Shown one piece after another: positions 8,211 through 18,400 of a stretch of 55,806 nucleotides of DNA. Numbering within the stretch: position 1 is the stretch's first letter; each line of letters begins with the position of its first letter. Origin of the DNA: Salinivirgaceae bacterium (lineage in GTDB: Bacteria; Bacteroidota; Bacteroidia; Bacteroidales; Salinivirgaceae); the NCBI GenBank assembly GCA_027858775.1, contig JAQICA010000260.1, positions 1 through 55,806 on the forward strand. The letters are read 5' to 3'. The notes under the pieces were generated by a model. The model made no database searches, was not told where the DNA came from, and worked only from the letters and a program-made list of their open reading frames with translations. A program made the translations under genes and the position numbers.

Positions 8211-9314
8211 ATGCATTTGGATCGATTAACACTCACAAACTTTAAAAATTACGAATCGGTAAAGATTCAACTATCTTCGGCAATTAATTGTTTTACAGGG
8301 AATAATGGTTCCGGCAAAACGAATTTGTTAGAGGCAGTTTATTATTTGTCGTTTTGTAAAAGTTGCTTTAATATCCTCGACCATCAGAATATACGTATAG
8401 GAGAGAATTATTTTATTATTGATGGTGATTTTTCGATGAATGACGATGAAGAGCGAATAATTTGCGCTGTGCAGGAGGGAAGGCAAAAAAAGTTTAGTCG
8501 GAATAAAAAAGAGTATCAGCGTTTGTCCGATCATATTGGGTTTATGCCTGTCGTTATGAGTACTCCCAGCGATACGCAGCTCGTATATGCCGGTAGCGAT
8601 GAACGCAGGCGGTTTATCAATACACTAATTTCTACGCACGATCGGGGTTATTTACAAAATATGGTCGATTACAATCGGGCTCTTGAGCAACGGAATAAGT
8701 TGCTTAAAGATATGGTTCGTGGCGGTGGATGGGACGAGTTATCGCTTGAGATTTGGGATGAAGCGCTTCACAAATATGGCCAGCGAATTTTTGAAGCACG
8801 CAAAGACCTTTTGACTGCGCTTATTCCCGTTTTTCAATCGTATTACAGTTATATCTCGGGCGATAAAGAAAAGGTATCATTGGCGTATCGGTCGAACTTA
8901 CATGAGGGCGAATTAAAAGATTTACTACAACAAGCCCGTCATGCCGATCGGGCAGCTCAACACACTACTGTTGGTATTCATCGTGACGATTTGGTGTTTC
9001 TCATTGGCGATCGGAATATTAAGAAAACAGCTTCGCAAGGACAGCAAAAAACTTATTTGGTTTCGTTGAAATTTGCACAGTTTGAGTTAATTCGGAAAAC
9101 CATGAACAAAAAACCACTATTACTTCTCGATGATGTATTTGATAAGCTCGATTCTACGCGTGTTGAACGCATCATTGGATTGGTTTCTGGCGATAGTTTT
9201 GGCCAAATTTTTATTACTGATGCCAACAAGGTAAGAATTGATAAAGTGCTTGAAAACGTAACAAGCGATTATAAGATTTTTGGTGTTGATAATGGCACAC
9301 TTACGAGCAAATAG
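8211..9314 (+). CDS. recF: DNA replication and repair protein RecF
   Basis: RecF is an SMC-like ATPase that loads RecA onto gapped DNA together with RecO and RecR. It has 367 residues: Walker A GNNGSGKT (30-37), the ABC signature SQGQQKT (275-281) and Walker B LLLLDDVFDKLD (303-314). The N-terminal LDRLTLTNFKNYES is typical. It is on the plus strand, divergent from the TPR gene, and dnaA lies 22 kb away, so it is not in the classical dnaA-dnaN-recF cluster. No gene follows on the same strand. Confidence 0.97.
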   Translation: MHLDRLTLTNFKNYESVKIQLSSAINCFTGNNGSGKTNLLEAVYYLSFCKSCFNILDHQNIRIGENYFIIDGDFSMNDDEERIICAVQEGRQKKFSRNKKEYQRLSDHIGFMPVVMSTPSDTQLVYAGSDERRRFINTLISTHDRGYLQNMVDYNRALEQRNKLLKDMVRGGGWDELSLEIWDEALHKYGQRIFEARKDLLTALIPVFQSYYSYISGDKEKVSLAYRSNLHEGELKDLLQQARHADRAAQHTTVGIHRDDLVFLIGDRNIKKTASQGQQKTYLVSLKFAQFELIRKTMNKKPLLLLDDVFDKLDSTRVERIIGLVSGDSFGQIFITDANKVRIDKVLENVTSDYKIFGVDNGTLTSK

Positions 9315-9571
9315 TACAAAATATAGCATAATGGTTCAATGCTGTTTTATCAATAAACAATATGAATATCCGCTTTAGTACTTAAAATGTAAGCAATATT
9401 AGAAAATCAATTGTTGTGCCCCAGGCTTCAAAGGGAGCAATAGATTTTGAATTCCTCGTATTTGGATTTGTTATGGTTCTTTAATCTCTTTAGAGTAAGG
9501 GGGCAAATCAATAAAATCAGAGTCAAATTTGGATGCAAAAAGGACTAATCGTTAACCATATTGTAGTTTCA

Positions 9572-10636
9572 TTACTCCGTTCCAAGAAGCAGTACGATAG
9601 CCAGATCGAGCATAGAATCATGCCCTTCCAATTCGTCTTCAATGGCCATGTCAACATGAATATCAGGGGGCACTCCCAATTCAAAGTCGTGCAACGTTCC
9701 ATTTTCAGGATAAGCCGATTGGGTAACACTAAACCGGTAGTACCATCCATTTGGCATTTGTCCGCCATGTGGCGCTCCGGCACCGCCGCCGGTGGTGTCG
9801 CCAATATGTGTAATATTTGGATATGCTTTTGCCGCAGCTGCAAAAAACGATGTGGCACTGTAACAATTGCGGTTGGTAATCAGGATAATTGGTTTTAAGT
9901 ATTTAATATCGCCTTCCGGTTCGCTGTAAACTTTCATCACTTCACCAAAATCATTGTGTCCCGGCCCATCTTTTAATCGAGAGCTGTAAATATGGAGCTT
10001 CCTATCTGTCAGTCGATTAATAATTTTAAAAATATTGGATGGAGCACCACCACCGTTGTTTCTCACATCAATGATCAGTCCGTTGGTGGTATGCATTCTG
10101 GCTAGCGTATAGTCAATTGCATAATCGCTGATTGTGTTGGAAAATGAACTGTAATGGATATAACCAATTCGATGTTCATCAACTTCAAATACCTGATGTA
10201 TGAGCGACCCTGTGGTGTAATAATGCTCGCGTACGTTAAAGTGGTTCAGTTCGCCGGGGCGAAGGTAGTAATCATAGAGCAGTCGACGATTAAAATTTTC
10301 CGGAGCATTATGTGAAATATGATAACGCGAAACGTTAAACGGCGATACTATATTCACATGCCCGTCTTTAAGTGTGCTTAACATATCAAACATGATGTTA
10401 AATAGTTGTTGTTCCGATAGTTGATCGTTGACCAATGGACGATAATTATTATATACAACGTCCCAGTTAACATTTTTCACATCGAAATAACTATATTTTT
10501 CATTTACTTGTTGCCACAGATAATCGAAATTCTCCACCGGATCTTGACTTGGTTCTCCCTCCATTAGGGCATTTTCGCACGAATAAAAGGCTATAAGCGA
10601 AAAAAATAGAACTACAATGCGATGATTAACTTTCAT
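9572..10636 (-). CDS. S41-family (tail-specific type) peptidase, putative lipoprotein
   Basis: A 354-residue exported protein. The N-terminus MKVNHRIVVLFFSLIAFYSC is a lipoprotein-type signal with Cys20. The S41 peptidase core follows: TLKDGHVNI, GYIHYSSF, LIIDVRNNGGG and the nucleophile region TNRNCYSATSFFAAAA (serine near residue 260), then IGDTTGGGAGAP. No PDZ domain is obvious between signal and core. I start it at the ATG at 10636, because the signal sequence begins there; the open frame runs further up to 10705. The ATG overlaps the stop of the upstream gene by 11 bases, suggesting translational coupling. The substrate is unknown. C-terminal processing and peptide degradation in the periplasm are the usual roles of the family. 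Confidence 0.85.
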   Translation of the reverse strand: MKVNHRIVVLFFSLIAFYSCENALMEGEPSQDPVENFDYLWQQVNEKYSYFDVKNVNWDVVYNNYRPLVNDQLSEQQLFNIMFDMLSTLKDGHVNIVSPFNVSRYHISHNAPENFNRRLLYDYYLRPGELNHFNVREHYYTTGSLIHQVFEVDEHRIGYIHYSSFSNTISDYAIDYTLARMHTTNGLIIDVRNNGGGAPSNIFKIINRLTDRKLHIYSSRLKDGPGHNDFGEVMKVYSEPEGDIKYLKPIILITNRNCYSATSFFAAAAKAYPNITHIGDTTGGGAGAPHGGQMPNGWYYRFSVTQSAYPENGTLHDFELGVPPDIHVDMAIEDELEGHDSMLDLAIVLLLGTE

Positions 10637-11516
10637 GATCCAAAGATTTTTTGTTGAGTTGAAACTTAAATTGAATTTGGAACAAATGCGTAGCTCCCTG
10701 CACACGACTATATTCAGGATCGATACTGTAGTACTGCCACAAATACCCGAAACGAATGATGTTTTGGTTTCGCAAATGGTAGGAGAGTCCCAGATTCGAT
10801 TTTAATTGAAATACGGTTCCAATGGTGGCAAATTCTGCTCTTTCAGGGTCATATAGGTCGATGTTTCCATCTACAAAGTTTTCTATAACTACGTAGGTTG
10901 GTCGAATGTAAGAAAATAGAATTGGCAGGTCAATTTCGTATTCCACGGTAATTTTGTGGGGGTGATATCGGGCAAACCATCGAAACAAATTAATATCGAA
11001 ACCTTTAATATTAAACGATTTGGAAGTAAAGGCAGAAACACCAAATCCAGAAATTACATCGTATCCAAACGAGGCATTAAACATGTTTTCGTTTACCCGG
11101 AAATTGAGTGTTTGGTTTGTAGCAAAACCGGCGTAAAACTTTACCGGATAACTGTTTTGGTAATCTAAATTCCAAAGGTACTGGGCATCGATGCTAACAT
11201 GGTAATTTTGAAAGCCGCCAAAATCGCTTTTAGCTTCTGTTGTAGTTGTTCCATAGTTGAAATCGCCGGTTAAATCCCAAATCCGATTACTTTTTTCCGA
11301 TCTGAAGCCCAGTCCAGCACCAATGATGGCTCCCTTGTAGAGTAGTGGAGAAACTCCCTGGTCGAGAGTTTTGTGCAAACCAGCTTGTGTGTAAGTTAGT
11401 AAGTAATTTGATCGGTCGCTATGGTTTAGTATGCGAATTCTCTTATTTTCAGGAGTTTGTGCCAATGCTGATAGCGACAAAAACAAAATTATACTAAAAG
11501 TAAGTCCTTTTTTCAC
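10626..11516 (-). CDS. Exported protein, probable outer-membrane beta-barrel, unknown function
   Basis: A 296-residue protein. The signal peptide MKKGLTFSIILFLSLSALA is followed by alternating hydrophobic/polar strands rich in Tyr, Phe and Asn (for example HNLWQYY-like and YHLRNQNIIRFGYLW stretches), as in small outer-membrane barrels. The start is GTG at 11516, since no ATG lies at the head of the signal peptide. It does not end in a Type IX secretion sorting domain. It overlaps the S41 peptidase gene by 11 bases, so the two are one transcription unit and may act together at the envelope. I do not recognise the family. The barrel call rests on composition only. Confidence 0.6.
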   Translation of the reverse strand: MKKGLTFSIILFLSLSALAQTPENKRIRILNHSDRSNYLLTYTQAGLHKTLDQGVSPLLYKGAIIGAGLGFRSEKSNRIWDLTGDFNYGTTTTEAKSDFGGFQNYHVSIDAQYLWNLDYQNSYPVKFYAGFATNQTLNFRVNENMFNASFGYDVISGFGVSAFTSKSFNIKGFDINLFRWFARYHPHKITVEYEIDLPILFSYIRPTYVVIENFVDGNIDLYDPERAEFATIGTVFQLKSNLGLSYHLRNQNIIRFGYLWQYYSIDPEYSRVQGATHLFQIQFKFQLNKKSLDHES

Positions 11517-11593
11517 AGAAATTTGTTTTTATTGAGGTCATTTCCGAAATGAACAATTTTCTATGTTTTTACATTTCAAAATGCACAAATGGT

Positions 11594-12703
11594 TTATAAC
11601 GACTCTACAGGAATAGAGCAAGTTTTTTCTTTCACAGTAAACTTCTTAATGGTTGAGTGCGAATTATATTTAAGAAAATGGACTTTCCGGTTATTCGAAG
11701 CTACTACAATTGTGTTGTTTGGTAAAATTGCGGGCGACGAAAATATTTTTCCTCCGGTATCATATTTATCTATCACTTCGCCTTTAGAATTGATTACATA
11801 CAGGTTGTGATCGTAGCTACCAATACAAAACGTACTATCGCTTAATGCTCTTGGCGATGATACTACCCAGCCGCCTGTTTCTATTTTATACTTTATATCT
11901 CCATCTTCAGTAAGTAGATAAATATATTTATCAGTGGATCCGAATACGATTGTTCCATCGTTTAACTGAATGGGTGAGCCATGAATTTTTCCCCCTACTT
12001 TTACCTTTTTAAGTGTATCTTTTTTAGTATCAAAAATATATAGGTTTTTGTCGTAGCTACCTACTGCAAGCATTCCATTTTTTAATATTGCAGGTTGCGA
12101 GTGCACAACCCAATTCTCAGTAGCGATACTTTTTTTAAGCTTGCCTTTTTCGTCTAAAATGTAAATTTGGTTGTTGTGCGTTCCTGAAATAACCTCATTA
12201 TCTCGGACAGTAATACCCCCGTGGGCCAATTTTTTTGTATCAAAAGCGTACTTCAGTCCTTCGGGCGATATGTACTGAATTTTGTTTTTATTCGTTCCAA
12301 ACACCAATGTACCATCGGTAAGTTGTTCAATTTTACTAAAAATTCGCCCACCGGGCCGAATTTTTCGAAGTAGATTTCCTACCTGATCCAAAAAGTAGAC
12401 GTTTTTATCATAGCAACCAATGGCCACACTTCCATCGTCCAATTCAGATGCCGAAGCATGTACCCAACCACGGGTTTTGAATTTTGATATGGTTTCACCT
12501 ATATTATTCAAAAAGTATACACGTTTACCATGAGAACCAAATATTACGGTCGTATCAGAAGTCACCAATATTTCGCTATACACTTTTCCGTTTGTTTTAA
12601 GCGACTTAATTAGGTCGAAATGCGAAATCATTTGCCCGAAGGCTGTGCTTGAAATTGCTGCAATAAGGAGGTTAACAGCAATGAATTTAATCCTATTTTT
12701 CAT
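11594..12703 (-). CDS. Periplasmic PQQ-like eight-bladed beta-propeller protein
   Basis: A 369-residue protein with signal peptide MKNRIKFIAVNLLIAAISSTAFGQ and then eight repeats of about 40 residues, each with a core like GSYDKNLYIFD or GSTDKYIYLL. Three units (2, 5 and 7) start WVV/WVH and carry G(S/C)YDxN(L/V)Y; the others start KI, KV, RI or LA. Eight W-type blades are also the architecture of BamB and PQQ dehydrogenases, but no quinone-ligand or catalytic residues stand out, and there is no lipobox. It may be a scaffold. Its start overlaps the dapA stop by 11 bases, making it the last gene of the secA-DUF6913-dapA operon. Function unknown. Confidence 0.75.
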   Translation of the reverse strand: MKNRIKFIAVNLLIAAISSTAFGQMISHFDLIKSLKTNGKVYSEILVTSDTTVIFGSHGKRVYFLNNIGETISKFKTRGWVHASASELDDGSVAIGCYDKNVYFLDQVGNLLRKIRPGGRIFSKIEQLTDGTLVFGTNKNKIQYISPEGLKYAFDTKKLAHGGITVRDNEVISGTHNNQIYILDEKGKLKKSIATENWVVHSQPAILKNGMLAVGSYDKNLYIFDTKKDTLKKVKVGGKIHGSPIQLNDGTIVFGSTDKYIYLLTEDGDIKYKIETGGWVVSSPRALSDSTFCIGSYDHNLYVINSKGEVIDKYDTGGKIFSSPAILPNNTIVVASNNRKVHFLKYNSHSTIKKFTVKEKTCSIPVESL

Positions 12704-13586
12704 AGGGAATACTATTTATTTCCGCGTCTAATTTGCCGTAAAGTGAGCGACTAATAGTGGTAAGAGGTAACCGAACAGCCGATTGCGTAATATTTTTAAT
12801 TTGGAGTGCCGCCTTGATTCCCGACGGGTTCCCATCTTCGAAAATCATTTCGGCAAAGTTCAATAAATTATAATGAATTTCCCGCGCTTTGGGGTGATCA
12901 TCGTTTAATCCGGCCCGAACCATTTCGCAAAATGCTTTGGGATAAGCGTTGGCTAATACCGAAATAACCCCACTTGCTCCTGCAGCAACCAGAGGCATGG
13001 TAAGAGCATCTTCACCTGAAATTACCTTAAAGTTATCGGGTGTACGCTTTATAATGTCCATTACCTGTGTAATATCTCCGGAAGCCTCTTTAATGCCTAT
13101 GATATTGTTATTGTTGTGTGCAAGAGAAATAACCGTATCGGCTTCCATATTTTTCCCGGTTCGTCCGGGTACATTGTATAAAATAACAGGTACTGGTGAA
13201 GCCGCAGCAATGGTGCTAAAATGTTGTATCATACCCTTTTGACTGGGTTTATTGTAATATGGTACTACCGATAATATGGCATCAATATCGGTAAAATCGG
13301 TCTTTTGTATTTTAGTAACAATTTCACTTGTACTATTGCCCCCAATACCTAAAACCAGCGGTAAACGTCGATTATTCGTCTCCTTGATTGAATTAACTAC
13401 TGCAATTTGCTCATCGTTAGTCAGGGTAGGGTATTCACTAGTTGTTCCCAGTGCTACTAAAAATTCTACGCCATCTGTAATTACATATTCGAGCAATTTT
13501 TCTAATGCTTTGAAATCAACACTTCCATCTTTTCTGAATGGAGTAACTAAGGCAACGCCCGTACCTTCAAAACTTTTGCTATGCAT
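12693..13586 (-). CDS. dapA: 4-hydroxy-tetrahydrodipicolinate synthase
   Basis: DapA condenses pyruvate with aspartate semialdehyde, the first committed step to diaminopimelate and lysine. The protein has 297 residues and is a TIM barrel with Schiff-base Lys166 in IIGIKEASGD, Tyr137 in ILYNVPGRTG and Arg142. The Thr-Thr motif reads GTTSEYPT instead of the common GTTGESPT, so Gly is replaced by Ser next to the substrate loop. It overlaps the upstream gene by eight bases and the downstream propeller gene by eleven, which implies coupled translation. The link with secA is positional and not functionally obvious. Confidence 0.95.
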   Translation of the reverse strand: MHSKSFEGTGVALVTPFRKDGSVDFKALEKLLEYVITDGVEFLVALGTTSEYPTLTNDEQIAVVNSIKETNNRRLPLVLGIGGNSTSEIVTKIQKTDFTDIDAILSVVPYYNKPSQKGMIQHFSTIAAASPVPVILYNVPGRTGKNMEADTVISLAHNNNNIIGIKEASGDITQVMDIIKRTPDNFKVISGEDALTMPLVAAGASGVISVLANAYPKAFCEMVRAGLNDDHPKAREIHYNLLNFAEMIFEDGNPSGIKAALQIKNITQSAVRLPLTTISRSLYGKLDAEINSIPYEK

Positions 13587-14142
13587 AGGTTACATTTTTA
13601 TTCGTTGATTCTGTACTGTTTATTACGGATAGATAATGAATAAGTTGCTGATGGAAATCATTCGGGTTATCTGTTTTTCCTTCAATTATCAGGTCGTAAA
13701 ATGCTTTATTGTCGTCATTAGACCCTGCTATTAGACTGGCTCCCGACGATGCACAGATGTATGCAAGCGGATAGGAAACACTGAAATCTGCCTTTATCAG
13801 CAAATCAAACTTTTTTTGCGTAAACGCAATTATTTCTTCAGTTTTTGGTTTTCCGAACCAGTTTAGGTCACGTTTATAAAAAAGGGTTAATCCTTTTTTT
13901 TGCTCCAACTCCTGTGTTGGCTTTTTCAAATTAACAAATGCAAACACATCGATTTGCATTTGTCGTTCATGCAGAAATTTTGCGAGTTTAGCTACGTGAG
14001 CAGCCACGTCGTCGCCGGTGCGTTCAAAAATAATCCCCACGTGCTTAATCTGTTCAAGATTTTTAAAGCTTTTCTTACGAGGATTTTTTTTGATTGCATT
14101 TTTGATTGCAATATTTTGAAAAAGCGATTTTAAACTACTCAT
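13579..14142 (-). CDS. DUF6913-like conserved protein of unknown function
   Basis: A 187-residue cytoplasmic protein with no signal or membrane segment. It has a basic N-terminus (KNAIKKNPRKKSFKN) followed by an alpha/beta domain with IKHVGIIFERTGDD, VFAFVNLKKP, FDLLIKADFSVSYPLAYICASSGASLIAGS and DFHQQLIHYLSVI. I take it to be the Bacteroidota family DUF6913, from memory of its sequence and of its place next to dapA. The gene starts three bases after the secA stop and overlaps dapA, so it is tightly inside the operon. No catalytic motif is apparent. Confidence 0.65.
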   Translation of the reverse strand: MSSLKSLFQNIAIKNAIKKNPRKKSFKNLEQIKHVGIIFERTGDDVAAHVAKLAKFLHERQMQIDVFAFVNLKKPTQELEQKKGLTLFYKRDLNWFGKPKTEEIIAFTQKKFDLLIKADFSVSYPLAYICASSGASLIAGSNDDNKAFYDLIIEGKTDNPNDFHQQLIHYLSVINSTESTNKNVTYA

Positions 14143-14145
14143 TGG

Positions 14146-17100
14146 TTATTCTTCTTGTTGGTTACGTCCGTGGCATTGCTTGAATTTTTTCCCACTACCG
14201 CACGGACAAGGATCGTTCCGTCCCACTTTTTTCTCCACACGTAAAGGTTGCGGTCTTTCTTTCTCTTTTGTATTTGCAATCAAATCGTTACGGCGCGATG
14301 TTTCATATTTGCTGTAATCCGTTCGTTGCTGTTGCGCCCGCTGTACTTCATCGTCCGCTTTAAGAGGAATAAACGATTTTAACAAAACCGAAGAAACATC
14401 TTTGTTTACTTTATCGATAACTCCACGGAAAAGCTCAAACGATTCAAATTTGTATATCAAAAGGGGATCTTTTTGCTCGTAACTCGCATTCTGAACAGAA
14501 GTTTTAAGGTCATCCATTTCGCGCAGATGCTCTTTCCAAGTCTCATCAATTACAGCCAGGGTAATGTATTTTTCCAAGGCTCTGATTACTTCTTCGCCAT
14601 TGGTTTTATAAGCCTTTTCAAGATTAACAACTACCTGAAATACCTTTGTGCCATCTGAAATTGGAATGACAATGTTTTCGTATTTCTCGCGTTGCGTTTT
14701 ATATACATTTCCAATTACAGGCATCACTTGTTGCGAAATGGTGAGCTCTTTTCGTTCAAAGGCATTTTGTATTTCTTTGAAAAGTTTATCAGTCAATTCA
14801 TCTGGTTGTTCTTTCATGAACTCATCCTTATCGAAAGGAGGCTCGATGGAAAGATGACGTATCAGATCGAGCTTAAAGCTGTCGTAATCGGCTTGGCCAT
14901 AGTTATTTTCTACAATTGCTTCGCATACATCGAACATCATATTGGCAATATCCACACCTAAACGCTCTCCAAATAAGGCGTGACGGCGTTTGGAGTAAAT
15001 CACCTCACGTTGCGAATTCATCACATCATCATACTCCAGTAATCGCTTACGAATACCAAAGTTGTTTTCTTCTACTTTTCGTTGAGCTCTTTCAATGGAC
15101 TTGGTAATCATTGAGTGCTGAATAACTTCACCCTCTTTAATTCCCATTCGGTCCATCATTTTGGCAATACGGTCGGAACCAAATAAACGCATCAAATCAT
15201 CTTCAAGCGACACGTAAAATTGTGACGATCCCGGATCACCCTGACGACCGGCACGTCCGCGTAACTGACGGTCGACCCGTCGAGATTCGTGACGCTCTGT
15301 AGCAATAATGGCCAATCCACCGGCTTTTTTCACCTCTTTAATCAGTTTAATGTCGGTACCACGACCTGCCATGTTGGTTGCAATGGTCACCGCTCCGGCA
15401 TGACCAGCTTCGGCAACTACTTCTGCTTCGCGCTGGTGTAATTTGGCGTTAAGTACATTGTGTTTTACACCTCGCATTTTCAGCATTCGGCTCAATATTT
15501 CTGATACTTCAACCGATGTGGTACCAACCAGAGATGGACGTCCCTCTTTTTGTAGTTCGATAATTTCTTCAATTACCTTATTATATTTTTCGCGTTTGGT
15601 TTTAAATACCAAATCCTGACGGTCGTCTCGAACTATTGGCTTATTGGTAGGAATAACCACTACATCGAGTTTATAGATGTTCCATAACTCACCGGCTTCG
15701 GTTTCGGCTGTACCAGTCATGCCCGAAAGCTTTCCATACATTCTGAAATAGTTCTGAAGGGTAACAGTGGCAAATGTTTGTGTGGCAGCTTCTACCTTTA
15801 CATTTTCTTTAGCTTCAATTGCCTGGTGCAAGCCATCGGAATATCGCCGTCCCTCCATAATACGACCAGTTTGCTCATCTACAATCTTAACTTTATTGTC
15901 CATTAAAACATACTCCACATCTTTTTCAAACATGGCATATGCTTTTAGCAATTGGTTTATGGTATGCACACGCTCCGATTTTACAGCATAATCCTGAAGC
16001 ATTTTATCTTTTTCCTTAATCAAGGCTTCCTGGTCTGTTACGCTTTTTTCCAAATCGGCTAATTCAGAGCCAATATCGGGTAATACAAAGAATGAGGCAT
16101 CTTCTGCGTCGGTCGATAACAGGTCAATTCCTTTATCGGTAAGTTCAATACTATTGAGTTTTTCATCAATCACAAAAAACAGATCGTCTGTTACTTTATG
16201 CATGTGCTTACCATTTTCCTGCATGTAGTAATTTTCTGTTTTTTGCAGGAGAGCCTTCATTCCCTCTTCACTGAGGAATTTAATGATGGCTTTATTTTTC
16301 GGTAATCCTTTAAATGCTCGCAGGAGCAGCAGGCCGCCTTTTTCTGTATCTTTATTAGCAATTAGCTTTTTTGCTTCGGCAAAAATGTCGGTTACAAACT
16401 TTTTCTGAGCGTTGAATAAGCGCTGTACATTGGCTTTGTAGTCGTTAAACATTTGGTCATCGCCTTTAGGTACAGGCCCCGAGATAATCAAAGGAGTACG
16501 TGCATCATCAATTAAAACAGAATCGACCTCGTCGACAATTGCATAATTATGTTTGCGTTGCACTAAATCTTGAGGGCGATGCGCCATATTGTCGCGAAGA
16601 TAATCGAAACCAAACTCATTGTTTGTACCGTAGGTAATATCGCATTCATAGGCTGCGCGACGTTCTGAACTGTTAGGGTCGTGTTTATCGATACAATCGA
16701 CAGAAAGGCCATGGAATTCAAATATCGGTCCCATCCATTCAGCATCACGTTTGGCAAGGTAATCGTTCACTGTAACCAAATGCACACCTCTTCCGGTCAG
16801 TGCGTTCAGGAAAACCGGCAATGTAGCAACCAATGTTTTTCCTTCACCAGTGGCCATCTCAGCAATTTTTCCGCTGTGAAGAACAATACCACCAATAAGC
16901 TGCACATCATAATGAACCATGTCCCAGGTTATTTTATTTCCTCCGGCAGTCCATGAGTTGTAATAAATGGCTTTTTCGCCTTTAATATCTACCAAATCGC
17001 GTGTTGTAGCAAGGTTTCGATCAAAATCGGTTGCGGTAACTTCAATTTCTGTATTGTCGAAAAAGCGCTGTGCTGTGCTCTTTACAATGGCAAAGGCTGT

Positions 17101-17430
17101 AGGCAAAGCATTTTTGAGGGCTTCTTCCAGCTTTTCTTCTATTATTTTTTCTAGTTTGTCGATCCGATCGTAATAGCCTTCCTTCACAGAAGCCGATCGG
17201 GTATTTTCAACCTTTTCTTTGAGTTCATCAATTTCTTTCTGTTCATCTGAAACATAGTCGCGTATCTCTTGCTTAATTTTCAGCGTTTCAGCCCTTAATG
17301 CATCGTGATCGAAATCTTTGATGCGCTCATATGCTTCTTTTATTTCTTTTACCATCGGCAGTACTTGCTTAATATCCTTTTCTGCCTTAGTACCAATTAG
17401 TTTGGCTACTATACTACTTATAAAACTCAT
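14146..17430 (-). CDS. secA: Preprotein translocase ATPase SecA
   Basis: SecA drives preproteins through SecYEG using ATP. The protein has 1094 residues, long even for the family. The extra length includes a charged helical N-terminal stretch (about 60-105) and a large insertion after [15 protein letters not shown], a known feature of Bacteroidota SecA. Seen: Walker A ATGEGKT (193-199), [14 protein letters not shown], the helicase motifs [13 protein letters not shown] and [15 protein letters not shown], and the C-terminal zinc motif [14 protein letters not shown] that binds SecB or ribosomes. I use the ATG at 17430, where [13 protein letters not shown] begins; an upstream ATG at 17490 precedes the predicted promoter and is rejected. 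It is the first gene of a four-gene operon. Confidence 0.97.
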   Translation of the reverse strand: MSFISSIVAKLIGTKAEKDIKQVLPMVKEIKEAYERIKDFDHDALRAETLKIKQEIRDYVSDEQKEIDELKEKVENTRSASVKEGYYDRIDKLEKIIEEKLEEALKNALPTAFAIVKSTAQRFFDNTEIEVTATDFDRNLATTRDLVDIKGEKAIYYNSWTAGGNKITWDMVHYDVQLIGGIVLHSGKIAEMATGEGKTLVATLPVFLNALTGRGVHLVTVNDYLAKRDAEWMGPIFEFHGLSVDCIDKHDPNSSERRAAYECDITYGTNNEFGFDYLRDNMAHRPQDLVQRKHNYAIVDEVDSVLIDDARTPLIISGPVPKGDDQMFNDYKANVQRLFNAQKKFVTDIFAEAKKLIANKDTEKGGLLLLRAFKGLPKNKAIIKFLSEEGMKALLQKTENYYMQENGKHMHKVTDDLFFVIDEKLNSIELTDKGIDLLSTDAEDASFFVLPDIGSELADLEKSVTDQEALIKEKDKMLQDYAVKSERVHTINQLLKAYAMFEKDVEYVLMDNKVKIVDEQTGRIMEGRRYSDGLHQAIEAKENVKVEAATQTFATVTLQNYFRMYGKLSGMTGTAETEAGELWNIYKLDVVVIPTNKPIVRDDRQDLVFKTKREKYNKVIEEIIELQKEGRPSLVGTTSVEVSEILSRMLKMRGVKHNVLNAKLHQREAEVVAEAGHAGAVTIATNMAGRGTDIKLIKEVKKAGGLAIIATERHESRRVDRQLRGRAGRQGDPGSSQFYVSLEDDLMRLFGSDRIAKMMDRMGIKEGEVIQHSMITKSIERAQRKVEENNFGIRKRLLEYDDVMNSQREVIYSKRRHALFGERLGVDIANMMFDVCEAIVENNYGQADYDSFKLDLIRHLSIEPPFDKDEFMKEQPDELTDKLFKEIQNAFERKELTISQQVMPVIGNVYKTQREKYENIVIPISDGTKVFQVVVNLEKAYKTNGEEVIRALEKYITLAVIDETWKEHLREMDDLKTSVQNASYEQKDPLLIYKFESFELFRGVIDKVNKDVSSVLLKSFIPLKADDEVQRAQQQRTDYSKYETSRRNDLIANTKEKERPQPLRVEKKVGRNDPCPCGSGKKFKQCHGRNQQEE

Positions 17431-17468
17431 TGTTATATAATTTTGTATTTTACTTTGTTTAGAACCTA

Positions 17469-17501
17469 CAAATTTAATCGAAATTTTCACCTATACACAA
17501 T
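17469..17501 (-). promoter_or_regulatory. Candidate promoter of the secA operon
   Basis: Minus strand ATTG (17501-17498), 21-bp spacer, TAAATTTG (17476-17469). The -7 box is a full match and the upstream box 3 of 4. It lies 39 bases before the chosen secA ATG. Confidence 0.55.
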
Positions 17502-17614
17502 GTAAATTGTATTAAAGCACCGAAAATTCATTATTAATTTGTGAATGTGGATGAACGATTAAAAAGTGTATGCGTAGGCTAGCATAATAGCGCAAATATG
17601 CACAAAATCTAATG

Positions 17615-18400
17615 CTATCCTGTTGTTTTTTGGGAAAATCGCATTATAAGTAAACGCATTAGGCTGATATTCACATCGAAATGCAAGGCGTTAATTGTGG
17701 AAATCGGCAGAATTTCTGGCGAAGTGCCTGTAAGGAATGCAGCATCAAACTGGCTGAGCTCGGCAGTAGAGATTGCAACTTGATGCACTAAAATGGCATT
17801 TGCCTGAGCTATATCGATTACCACTTCTCGTGTAATTCCGGGGAGTACAGTTGAAACCGGCGTCGTGTATAGCTGTTTATCTTTAATAAAAAAAATATTT
17901 GACCGACTCCCCTCGGATAGTTGATTGTTGTGAGCATAAAGTACTTCGTAAATACCTTTTTGTTGAATGAAATTGGCTGTTGCTTGCCGTAAATTAATGC
18001 GTTTTACTTTAGCATTAGGGTTTTCTCGTATGGCATCGTAAAGCATTGTATCAACACCCTTGCGATATTGCTCATCTGTTGGATAGGAGTGGGGAATAAA
18101 TCGAATGCTCCAGTTTTGATCATTATTGATGACTATTTCAATGTTTCCATTTTCAATGATATTTTCCTTTATCAGTGTTTCGATTGAGTAAAGAATAACT
18201 TCTTTTTTTGGCATTGACAGCCTTATGAGTGCTGCGGACTGTTCCATTCTCCGCAGGTGAGCATCAACGAATGCGCCCTTATTGTTGTAAATACGAATAA
18301 CCTCGTAGATGGAATGATCGTTAATAATGTTATTCTCACAAAATTCCTCAACGGAGGTTAATTGATTGTTGATAATGCAAAACCGGCCTGTAATGTTCAT
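17615..18400 (-). CDS. Class IV aminotransferase-fold PLP enzyme (PabC/IlvE-like)
   Basis: A 261-residue fold-type IV PLP enzyme. Markers are INDHSIYEVIRIYN near the start, the probable Schiff-base Lys133 in VKRINLRQA, the phosphate-binding EGSRSNIFFIK (163-173) and LPGITREVV (187-195). By size and sequence it could be aminodeoxychorismate lyase (folate branch), a branched-chain aminotransferase or a D-amino-acid aminotransferase. The short length favours PabC-like, but no pabA or pabB is near to confirm it. Its ATG overlaps the stop of the acyltransferase gene by one base (TAATG), so the two are co-translated. Confidence 0.78.
   Translation of the reverse strand: MNITGRFCIINNQLTSVEEFCENNIINDHSIYEVIRIYNNKGAFVDAHLRRMEQSAALIRLSMPKKEVILYSIETLIKENIIENGNIEIVINNDQNWSIRFIPHSYPTDEQYRKGVDTMLYDAIRENPNAKVKRINLRQATANFIQQKGIYEVLYAHNNQLSEGSRSNIFFIKDKQLYTTPVSTVLPGITREVVIDIAQANAILVHQVAISTAELSQFDAAFLTGTSPEILPISTINALHFDVNISLMRLLIMRFSQKTTG

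Noticed and set aside
9533-9898. Open frame of 121 codons on the plus strand
   Set aside because: It lies antisense to the S41 peptidase core, whose motifs are clear; no protein family is visible in it.
17431-17490. 20-residue N-terminal extension of SecA
   Set aside because: It overlaps the predicted promoter, and SecA sequence starts at the inner ATG at 17430.
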